A DNA stretch of 64,000 nucleotides from CAYQOX01 sp964419335 (GTDB taxonomy: Bacteria > Hinthialibacterota > Hinthialibacteria > Hinthialibacterales > Hinthialibacteraceae). Below the pieces are notes generated by a model. It did not search any database and was not told the DNA's origin. It worked only from the letters and a program-made list of their open reading frames with translations. A program made the translations under genes and the position numbers. The stretch covers positions 29,406 through 93,405 of the forward strand of contig CAYQOX010000013.1 in assembly GCA_964419335.1 (NCBI GenBank), read 5' to 3'. Shown here in pieces: positions 26,532 through 34,439 of this stretch; the first letter of the stretch is position 1; every line of letters begins with the position of its first letter.

Positions 26532-28196
26532 ATGAAAAAAGCCATACTCTTCCCCTTTCTTTTTACTCTTTTCACCTCTCTGCTTTTTGCTCAAGAAAAA
26601 GAGGTACCTACCGCTAGTGAAGAAGATCTCCAATGGTTTCGGGAGGCCAAATTCGGCTTATTTATTCATTGGGGACCGGTAAGTTTAAAAGGCACAGAGA
26701 TTGGATGGTCGCGTGGAGGAGAGCGCCGTTTTCCTGAGAGTGAGGGAACAGAAATCCCAGCTGAAGTCTACGACAAACTCTATAAAGAGTTTAATCCTAC
26801 TGAATTTGAACCCAAGGAATGGGTAAAGATCGCTCAATCTGCGGGGATGAAATACCTTGTTTTTACGACAAAACACCACGATGGCTTTTGTATGTTCGAT
26901 AGTGAACATACTGACTATAAGATTACGAATGCTCCTTATGGGGAAGACATCACGAAGCAACTCGCCGAGGCTTGTCATGAAGCAGGCCTGCGTCTTGGGT
27001 TTTACTATTCCCCGCCTGATTGGCATCATTCCGATTACTTTACGGAGAACCATAAGCGGTATGTGGAGTATATGCATGCTCAAGTGGAGGAGTTATGTAC
27101 CCACTATGGGAATCTTTCTTTACTCTGGTTTGATGGACTTGGAGGCAAGCCAGAAGACTGGGGGAGTTATGAGCTGATTCCAAAAATCCGCCAATGGCAG
27201 CCCGGTATATTAATCAACAATCGCGCCGGTCTACCTCAGGATTTCGACACTCCTGAACAGCGTGTTGGGCAATTTCAAAATGAACGTCCCTGGGAAAGCT
27301 GCATCACGATTGGCCAACAGTGGGCTTGGAAACCCGATGATCATGTGAAATCCTTACAGCAATGTATACAAACGCTGGTGCGTTGTGTGGGTGGGGATGG
27401 AAATCTCTTGCTGAATGTTGGGCCCAAACCCAACGGAAAAATCGAAGCCCGCCAGGTTGAGCGCCTGCGAGAAATTGGAGATTGGCTTGATCAATACGGT
27501 AAGACGATTTATGGAACCCGGGGTGGTCCTTTTAAACCCGGTTTATGGGGATGCAGCACTTATAAAGATCATTTCATCTATCTTCATATTTTGGATTGGG
27601 ACGAGAATGAAACCCTGACCTTTCCTTCCCTTCCGGCGAGAATAAAAAAAGCATCAGCCCTAACCGGTGGAGAAGTTACGGTGCAAACCTTAAAGAAAGG
27701 ACTCGCCATTTCTCTTCCGCAAGACGATCATGACCCCATCGACACCATTATTGAATTGCAGTTAGATCGACCTGCGAGTGAGATTCCGGTGATGAAAGTC
27801 TCACTTTATACCTCTTTGGCTTCAGGTAAAAAGGGACGTGCATCTAATGTGTATCAAAATAGCCATTGGAATTATGGTCCTCAACAAGCCTTTGATGATG
27901 ATCCCGATACACGTTGGGCCACTGATGAAGGTATCACAGAAGCCTGGTTAGAAGTTGATTTAGGCGAACCTAAAACTTTTTCCCGCAGTATATTGCGCGA
28001 AGCTTTCGACCGGGTGCAGGAGTTTACCTTGGAGAGAAAAGTTGATGGGGAGTGGGAAAGTTTTTATCGTGGTAAGAAGATCGGTGATCGTAAAGAGATT
28101 CAGTTTGAACCCATTACAGCGCAAGTTGTACGTCTACACATCACCAATACGGTTCCCGGGCCAACAATCCGAGAATGGCTTATTATGAAGGAGTAA
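26532..28196 (+). CDS. Secreted GH29 alpha-L-fucosidase with discoidin-like domain
   Basis: 554 residues from the ATG at 26532, preceded by GAGGTG. The signal peptide is KKAILFPFLFTLFTSLLFAQ. The GH29 barrel (about 30-350) has FGLFIHWGP, YLVFTTKHHDGFCMFDS, GFYYSPPDWHH and LLWFDGLGG (nucleophile Asp), and ends with GDGNLLLNVGPKPNG. A small beta-sandwich and a C-terminal F5/8 type C-like carbohydrate-binding domain (about 425-554, ASNVYQNSHWNYGPQQAFDDDPDTRW) follow. It removes fucose from algal or mucin-like glycans outside the cytoplasm. It starts 29 bp after the PHP gene, so it may share transcripts with cysC despite the different role. Confidence 0.93.
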   Translation: MKKAILFPFLFTLFTSLLFAQEKEVPTASEEDLQWFREAKFGLFIHWGPVSLKGTEIGWSRGGERRFPESEGTEIPAEVYDKLYKEFNPTEFEPKEWVKIAQSAGMKYLVFTTKHHDGFCMFDSEHTDYKITNAPYGEDITKQLAEACHEAGLRLGFYYSPPDWHHSDYFTENHKRYVEYMHAQVEELCTHYGNLSLLWFDGLGGKPEDWGSYELIPKIRQWQPGILINNRAGLPQDFDTPEQRVGQFQNERPWESCITIGQQWAWKPDDHVKSLQQCIQTLVRCVGGDGNLLLNVGPKPNGKIEARQVERLREIGDWLDQYGKTIYGTRGGPFKPGLWGCSTYKDHFIYLHILDWDENETLTFPSLPARIKKASALTGGEVTVQTLKKGLAISLPQDDHDPIDTIIELQLDRPASEIPVMKVSLYTSLASGKKGRASNVYQNSHWNYGPQQAFDDDPDTRWATDEGITEAWLEVDLGEPKTFSRSILREAFDRVQEFTLERKVDGEWESFYRGKKIGDRKEIQFEPITAQVVRLHITNTVPGPTIREWLIMKE

Positions 28197-28227
28197 AAAT
28201 GAGTGGTTAATGCGGTGAAGAATCCAG

Positions 28228-28602
28228 TTAGAAAAAGCGCCCGAAAAATCCCCGATATTTGGCGATAAACCGGTATCCCCATTCTGAGAACCAAGCGAAT
28301 CCTGGAATTGACTTGTAGGCTTTTAATAAAAATTGAAAACGCGCATTGAATGCCAAAGCACGAAATACGGCTTGAGCCCCTTCGAAGACTTCACCTTCTA
28401 AATTGATCAGTTGTACTGCACGTTGAAAATCTTCCAAGGGGATTTCGGGAAAGCGTGATTGGGAGACTTGATAAGGTAAAAATTGGAGTGTATCGCCTAC
28501 CTGTTTTTGCATCCACTCCACGGAACGAACACAAAAGGGACACTGTCCATCATAGATCAGTACCGGTTTCCCTTCAGGTGGATGTTGAACCTTCCGTTTC
28601 AT
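28228..28602 (-). CDS. DCC-family thiol-disulfide oxidoreductase
   Basis: 124 residues from the Met at 28602. The frame is open 23 codons further, to 28671, without a better ribosome site, so the start is uncertain. VLIYDGQCPFCVRSVEWMQ carries the Asp-x-x-Cys-x-x-Cys motif of the DUF393/DCC family, with a thioredoxin-like arrangement. The C-terminal part ends in WFSEWGYRFIAKYRGFFGRFF. Family members are thought to act in thiol exchange, but the substrates are unclear. It converges with the fucosidase gene. Confidence 0.85.
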   Translation of the reverse strand: MKRKVQHPPEGKPVLIYDGQCPFCVRSVEWMQKQVGDTLQFLPYQVSQSRFPEIPLEDFQRAVQLINLEGEVFEGAQAVFRALAFNARFQFLLKAYKSIPGFAWFSEWGYRFIAKYRGFFGRFF

Positions 28603-28691
28603 GGTTTCATCGCTACAAAAAGTGGATTGTGATGGCTTGAAAGAATAATGAGTAATCAATCTCCAATTCATTTATCAGTTAAATAGGTTAA

Positions 28692-28737
28692 AAAAGAAAA
28701 GCCAGAAGGAGCGAAGAGAGGGTGGCGCTTCTGGCTT
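28692..28737 (-). terminator. Rho-independent terminator of the STAS gene
   Basis: AGCCAGAAG (28700-28708) pairs with CTTCTGGCT (28728-28736). On the minus strand the stem is followed by TTTTCTTTTTT. It lies just after the stop of the STAS gene. Confidence 0.85.
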
Positions 28738-28762
28738 TGTCGGCAAAGGAAAGCGAGAAGAG

Positions 28763-29101
28763 TTAGGAAATCATTTTATCCAGCGCGGCGAATTCGGTGG
28801 GATAAATATGAAACACCTTATCGATGCGCACGACTTCGAATAATTCCAGCAATTGTTCGTTGACTGAACAAAAAGCAATTTCACCTTTCTCGGCTTCCAC
28901 TTTTTTCTTAGTTTCAATCAAGACACGAATCCCGGCACTGCTCATATAATCCGCTTGAGAAAAATCAATTAATATTTTTTTATTTCCCATTTGAATGGCA
29001 GTGTTGAGGGCGGCAGAAAAATCATTCATTCCGGCTGCATCAATACGTCCTTGAGGGGTTAGAATAGCTACATCAGATTCTTGACGCTGATCCACTTTCA
29101 T
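28763..29101 (-). CDS. STAS-domain anti-sigma factor antagonist-like protein
   Basis: 112 residues from the Met at 29101, with AAGGGAC upstream; seven codons more are open. The fold is a single STAS domain: VAILTPQGRIDAAG, ILIDFSQADYMSSAGIRVL and a final helix. In SpoIIAA/RsbV-type proteins the Ser in D-x-x-x-S-S-A-G is phosphorylated by a partner kinase, and this motif is intact. No anti-sigma kinase or sigma factor is adjacent, so the partner is encoded elsewhere. Confidence 0.9.
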   Translation of the reverse strand: MKVDQRQESDVAILTPQGRIDAAGMNDFSAALNTAIQMGNKKILIDFSQADYMSSAGIRVLIETKKKVEAEKGEIAFCSVNEQLLELFEVVRIDKVFHIYPTEFAALDKMIS

Positions 29102-29823
29102 TGTTTCTATTGTCCCTTTCATTTCAACAAATTCGATTTGTCAATCTTGTGATCCCATGGCACCAAGGTTTCAACGAATGACCTAGGCTTCCGAAATTAT
29201 TATAACAACAAATGGATGATGTTTTTGGTTTGCAAAAACACGGTATAAGTATAATTCAAAATCCTTTTAGAATAAACATTCCAAGCGGCTTAAACGGCAT
29301 GAAACCTACGTCTTCTTTGGATTCTACCAAAAAGGATATATTTTCCAACCAATTCATTCTTGTTTTCTTATATTACCAGGTAAAATGTTAAACGTATATT
29401 CAATTATAGATCATCACGAAAGTGAGTACTTATTTTGGGAGAAACCGCCTTGGGGATGTGTTCTACTTGTCTCCGCGCGGCTTTCAGGGCTGCTTGCTCC
29501 GAAAGCCACTCCACACAAGCCCCTTCGGCGTTTTGGTTTGATTCATTAGGATTGAAAAAAGTCATAGGGCACGCTTAGAATCATGTCATGTTTTCTTTTC
29601 AATGTATCACAAAGTACTCAAATACGGATGAACCTCAATTTGTTTTGTGGTTATGGGAAAAACATTTGTTTCTAACGAAGACTGTTGATAGGCCAATTAT
29701 TTACCGATACGCTGTTGCAGTGGTATGAGGGTGATTGTTTTTTTGAATTTTAAAGAAATGATAACTGGAATCCAATCGATAAGTTTACTTTATCCATAAA
29801 ATCACGAAAAGAGAGTATCTACA
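29102..29823. other. Long intergenic region holding repeat copy 3
   Basis: 722 bp between the divergent STAS and malQ genes without a reading frame. About 227 bp of it is repeat copy 3. The remaining flanks are AT-rich and must hold both promoters. I see no other structure. Confidence 0.6.
29408..29634. repeat. MITE-like dispersed repeat, copy 3 (full length)
   Basis: Collinear with copies 1 and 4 over its whole length. The left flank TCAATTAT (29400-29407) and right flank TCAATTTG (29635-29642) agree at 6 of 8 positions, as expected for an ageing target duplication. The internal hairpin is weakened by unpaired changes (GCTGCTT with AAGCCAC), so the hairpin is not being maintained in this copy. 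Confidence 0.85.
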
Positions 29824-31368
29824 ATGAGATTTCCCCGGCGCAGCGGCATACTGTTACACCCAACCTCCCTTCCCGGTCCTTTTGGTATAGGCGATTTCGG
29901 TGATGCAGCCTACCAATTCGTTGACTACCTCCACGGGGCCAACCAAAAGTTATGGCAAGTCCTTCCCCTCGGTCCAACGGGGTATGGGGATTCCCCTTAC
30001 CAATGTTTTTCGGCTTTTGCGGGGAATCCAACTTTGATTAGTATGGAAAAGCTGGTGGAGGAAGGGTATCTTGATTCGAGTGAGATTCAAGCGCCTGATT
30101 TTCCAGAACACTATGTCGATTATGGCCAAGTGATTGAGGAGAAAGCCAGGCTTCTAAGCCGGGCTTTTGAGCGATTTCAATCTGAGGCCACACCCCAGCA
30201 GCGTTCAGTCTTCGAGGAGTTTTGTAATCGTGAAAGTTCCTGGCTGGATGATTTCGCTTTCTTTATGGCATTAAAAGAAGCCTTTGGTGGTAAGAGCTGG
30301 TATCTATGGGACCGTGAATTGGCTCAACGCAAGCAAAAAGCCATGCATCAGTGGCGAGAGAAACTCAAACAGCCGATTAAAGAGCGCAAGTTTTGGCAAT
30401 TTCTCTTTTTTGAGCAATGGAAAGCCTTGAAACAATACTGCAATCAAAAAGAGATTGAGATTATCGGTGATATTCCTATTTACGTATCTCATGACAGTGC
30501 CGATGTATGGGCAAATCCGGAACTCTTTTACTTGGATGAAAAAGGGGAGCCCTCGGTTGTAGCGGGGGTTCCACCGGACTATTTTAGTGCTACCGGGCAG
30601 CTTTGGGGGAATCCGATTTACCGTTGGGAGGAAATGAAACAAGCCGGTTTTCCCTGGTGGATTGAACGTTTTCGTAAGACGTTGGAGACGGTGGATATCA
30701 TCCGTCTCGATCATTTTCGTGGTTTTGCTGCTTATTGGGAAGTCCCGGGCGATGAGGATACCGCAATGAATGGGAAATGGGTTCATGCCCCGGGCTCTGA
30801 ATTATTCCAGACTTTACGTCAGCAGTTGGGTCAACTCCCCATAATTGCGGAAAATTTGGGGCTCATCACCGAGGATGTGGAAGAATTGCGAGAACAATTT
30901 GAGTTTCCCGGGATGTCAATCCTGCAGTTTGCTTTTTCTGGGGGAGCGGATAATGTCAACCTGCCGCATAACTATCCTCACAATCACGTGGCCTATACCG
31001 GAACCCATGACAATGATACAACGGTGGGCTGGTGGAACAGCACGGGTCAGGGAGACAGTACCCGCAGCGCAGAACAAGTGGAACAAGAGAAGGATTACGT
31101 ACGTTCCTACTTTGCGACAAATGGAAACGATATCCATTGGACGTTTATTCGAGCGGTTATGGGATCGGTCGCCGATACGGCAATTTTTCCGCTTCAAGAT
31201 GTACTCGGGCTTGGGAGTGAGTCACGGATGAACATGCCTGGGCGGCCAGCGGGAAATTGGACTTGGCGTTTTAGCTTAGACCAGCTTCAACTAGGGCGAC
31301 AGGAATTACTGAAAGAGATGACTTACCTTTATGGACGAGATCATTCTAAGTTACGAGAAAAGGAATAA
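29824..31368 (+). CDS. malQ: 4-alpha-glucanotransferase (amylomaltase)
   Basis: 514 residues, the usual short (Thermus-like) form. It moves maltosyl or longer units between alpha-1,4-glucans in glycogen or maltodextrin metabolism in the cytoplasm. GH77 motifs are GILLHPTSLPGPFGIGDFG, DIPIYVSHDSADVW, IRLDHFRGFAAYWEVP (nucleophile Asp), IAENLGLITEDVE (acid/base Glu) and YTGTHDNDTTVGWW. No other glycogen genes are adjacent. A perfect bidirectional terminator follows. Confidence 0.97.
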   Translation: MRFPRRSGILLHPTSLPGPFGIGDFGDAAYQFVDYLHGANQKLWQVLPLGPTGYGDSPYQCFSAFAGNPTLISMEKLVEEGYLDSSEIQAPDFPEHYVDYGQVIEEKARLLSRAFERFQSEATPQQRSVFEEFCNRESSWLDDFAFFMALKEAFGGKSWYLWDRELAQRKQKAMHQWREKLKQPIKERKFWQFLFFEQWKALKQYCNQKEIEIIGDIPIYVSHDSADVWANPELFYLDEKGEPSVVAGVPPDYFSATGQLWGNPIYRWEEMKQAGFPWWIERFRKTLETVDIIRLDHFRGFAAYWEVPGDEDTAMNGKWVHAPGSELFQTLRQQLGQLPIIAENLGLITEDVEELREQFEFPGMSILQFAFSGGADNVNLPHNYPHNHVAYTGTHDNDTTVGWWNSTGQGDSTRSAEQVEQEKDYVRSYFATNGNDIHWTFIRAVMGSVADTAIFPLQDVLGLGSESRMNMPGRPAGNWTWRFSLDQLQLGRQELLKEMTYLYGRDHSKLREKE

Positions 31369-31397
31369 GCGAGATTTATAATAGGTAGATTGTATTG

Positions 31398-31426
31398 AAA
31401 AAGCCCGGTGTATTACCGGGCTTTTT
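31398..31426. terminator. Bidirectional Rho-independent terminator
   Basis: AAAAAGCCCGGT (31398-31409) pairs perfectly with ACCGGGCTTTTT (31415-31426). It separates malQ from the convergent FecR/DUF6600 gene and can serve both. Confidence 0.92.
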
Positions 31427-31460
31427 CGCGGGAGATCCCTTCACGCTTTGGTTCTGCCGA

Positions 31461-34089
31461 TTAGCGCTTGGCAGAGCGGCTCGAGGAGCGTGACGGGGAG
31501 GTGGATCTTTTGCTTTCACTCGAGGAAGATCGAGCGGGTGCTGAAGATCGCACTTTGGTTGTACTTCTCGAAGGAGCGGTCGAACGAAGTGAAGGCGAGG
31601 AACTACTCCTCGAGGGTGCGGTTTGCAAGGACCGGCTCGGTGAAGCTGTGCGCGAAGAACGAAGCGAAGAAGATCCGAAACTCGAACGGGAAGAAGGTAG
31701 ACTATACGAACGATTCATGATGGTGGCTCCTCGGTCGCTTCGCGTTTGTACACGTGGTGAAGTGGAGCGTGACAATGTTGATCGTGAAGAGGTCGAACGT
31801 GATGGTGGAGAATAACTCCGTGCAGGGGAACTTTGCCTGCTTGATTTCCCTAAAGTGAACGAGTTCGGCGTACTTTCACGGGAAGAAGTATTGGTTGAGC
31901 GTATATCCCGAAGAGTACGTGTATTCCATGTTTGGGAAGTAGAGCGCTGCTCCACAGAAGAACGCGCCTCCCGACTCGAGGTTCTCATCTCCCTCGAGCT
32001 ACGCGGGTTTGATAAACGAGAAGGCGGCACCTGACGCTGGGTACTTTCACGCACGTTCGTGTTCTGAGTGCGAGAGGCAGAACGATCTCTCAATACCGAT
32101 GAATTATTACCTCGCAGCCATTCTGAACTCAAATTGGAACGCTCGCTATTCGTTGAAGGTTGAGAAGATTGCTGCTGGACACGTGAGACTCCATCACTGG
32201 AACGAACCGCTTCTCGTGGTGTAGAAGTTGATGGATTGGAGCGCTGAGTCCAGGNNNNNNNNNNNNNNNNNNNNNNNNNNNNNNNNNNNNNNNNNNNNNN
32301 NNNNNNNNNNNNNNNNNNNNNNNNNNNNNNNNNNNNNNNNNNNNNNNNNNNNNNTTGATGGATTGGAGCGCTGAGTCCAGGTTTGAGAGCGTTCAGCAGA
32401 AGAGCGACTGCGCTGTGCCGCCTCATTCGAACGAGCCGATTGGGACTCGAGTTTACGCTCTTGGCTCTTATCCGACGAGCCTCTTGTTTGAGAATTCGCT
32501 GGATTTGAGTTACGTGCTTTTACTGTTGAGTTTTCGCTTATACGTGTCTCCGAGCGAGGGCTGGCAACGCTTTTTTCACGAGTCGAAGAGCCTTCGGCGT
32601 CCTGGCGCGCTGGGCTTACCGCCTTACTCCGGCTGTTATTCGATTTGGGCTGCACCCGTTCATCGTTACGGCTCTGGCGATTGGCTTTGGCTGAAGAGTC
32701 ACGTCTTTCAGCGATGGCCACCAAGGCTTCTTGACCCATTTTCAGATCCTCGGCCCGTGTATTTTTCACTGTAGCCGCTACCCGTTGAGATTTGCGTCCC
32801 TCATTAAAGTCACGCTCGTCCATAATGGTGACCGCATTACGCACATTTACATTTTGGTAGTTGTTGATTTCTGTTTTGTTCACATTCACATTATTAACCG
32901 TGATGTAATTGTTTACCACAGTGGGTTTATGAATGTAGGTATGATCTCGCCGTACATAATGTCCCCGCGGGTGATACCAGGGATGGAACGAATCCCTCGG
33001 CCCCAAGGGAAACCAACCTACTGAGGCACTGAAGGAAAACCCTCCATCACGGATAGCGAGATGGAATGATTTATGATGTCGCGCGTAGGTAAAGGCAACC
33101 AATGCGGGGCGCCACACAGGCCGAGGATGATAAACACGATGATGAACAACGCGTACCGTTTCGGTGGGTACCCAGCACCACTCATAGGAATCCACATAGA
33201 CCCAGCGTCCATAGTGATAAGGCACCCATCCCCACGGTTCATTGGAAACCCAAATGTAGCCGTAGGGCTCGCGTCGAACCCAATAGCCATCGCGGTAAGG
33301 AGCCCAGTGTTCCACAGTCACCCGTGGACGCCAGACGCGGCCATACTCTTTGACTTCGATCCAGGTCCCGTGATGATCTAAGTCACGATATCCAACCACG
33401 CGTTTGGTGACGGGCTGCTCTTCGGCATTCGCGACAGCACGCATCGCATCCCGCATATCACACCAACGGTCAAACGAATCCCCCTCGGTCAAAGATTCAG
33501 CCTCAGCTGAACCATCGCTGTTAATTCGCCACTGTTCACCGCGATTTAATTCAACCATTTGGCTATCCCCTTGTTTTACACGGATGGTACCTCGGCGCAC
33601 ACGAATGAACGAAGGGCCTTTATCTTCGACTTCGATTCCCGTATGGGTATTTTCGGTGATGATGGCGGTAAATTGATCGGAAATGATCTCGAAAGGCGGC
33701 TTAGCATAGGGCACATTGCGCGCACTCACGGCAATACGACCTTTGACGATCCCCACTCGACCAAGAGCGTCATCTAAAATGGGGATTTCAAGATAGGTGT
33801 CTTCATCCATGCGCAGAATGATTTCATCATCGAACTGGATTTCTGCACGGGCCCCATTTCCTGTGAAGATTTTGTCGCCCGCCATCAATGGGGAGTTGAT
33901 GGTGGCGTCTTTCCATTCTTCATCTTTTACCCGCTGCACGGTAACGGGTCCATCGATAGAAGACACCCGTGCGACGCGTAAAGCGATCTCCTCTTCTGTA
34001 TCCGAAAAGGCATAGCCCTGAGGAAATAGCAAAAGAATGATGCCAAGGAAAAAAGCATGAAGAAACGTAACCTCTACTTTGGGTTTCAT
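31461..34089 (-). CDS. FecR / DUF6600 secreted protein with Ser/Arg-rich tail (interrupted by a scaffold gap)
   Basis: Start at 34089 (AAGGAGATC upstream). A signal peptide (FLHAFFLGIILLLFPQGYAFS) comes first, then a FecR-type beta domain (about 38-200, GPVTVQRV…GARAEIQFDDEI…RRGTIRVKQG). A Trp/Tyr-rich DUF6600-like region (about 240-380, WAPYRDGYWVRR, GWVPYHYGRWVYVD) and a final region of several hundred residues very rich in Ser, Arg, Thr and Pro follow. The frame seems broken at the N-run 32255-32354. The same 27 bp flank both sides of the Ns (32228-32254 and 32355-32381), and removing the Ns, with or without one 27-bp copy, restores one frame of about 839 or 848 residues. It is therefore one gene, not two. 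Function unknown. Confidence 0.82.
32255..32354. other. Assembly gap (100 N)
   Basis: Exactly 100 Ns, the usual placeholder for a gap of unknown size. The two contig ends share 27 identical bases, so they probably overlap directly or the gap hides extra copies of a short tandem repeat in the Ser/Arg-coding region. Confidence 0.98.
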
Positions 34090-34132
34090 TTTCCGATCTC
34101 CTTCCACATGCTCGAATTATCTTTCTATTTAT

Positions 34133-34148
34133 ATTATCGTACGATAAT
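34133..34148. promoter_or_regulatory. Perfect 16-bp palindrome upstream of the FecR/DUF6600 gene
   Basis: ATTATCGTACGATAAT is fully self-complementary and lies 44 bp before the start codon at 34089, where a repressor or activator dimer would be placed. The rest of the 34090-34439 spacer shows no gene or other structure. The regulator is unknown. Confidence 0.45.
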
Positions 34149-34439
34149 GAGTTGGAAGCTAGAAAACAAAAGATTTTCCTATTTATGTCATCGATTAAAT
34201 AGGGTTTTCTCCTGCTTTAAAGTATGCTAAAACCAGGGCAAGGTTGTGTTGGTCTCACAAGAACACTTTCATTTTACTTGATTTTCACGTTACAGATGGT
34301 ATGAAATGATCGGCAAACCGCTACAATTAAATCTAGATAGAAGGGATATTTAACCAAGTTTCAAGATCTTACAAGTTATGGAGAATGACTCCTTGAAAGC
34401 GCATCCTGCGCATCATTGATCGAGTTGTTGAGAACGAAG

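Noticed and set aside
31468..31815. Glu-rich open frame on the plus strand
   Set aside because: It is the antisense of the Ser/Arg-coding tail (TCG/CGA-rich codons read as GAG/GAA). It has no ribosome site and the FecR frame explains the composition.
32194..32426. Apparent frameshift or two overlapping genes at the FecR/DUF6600 locus
   Set aside because: The break is caused solely by the 100-N placeholder; the flanking 27-bp identity and frame arithmetic show one continuous gene.
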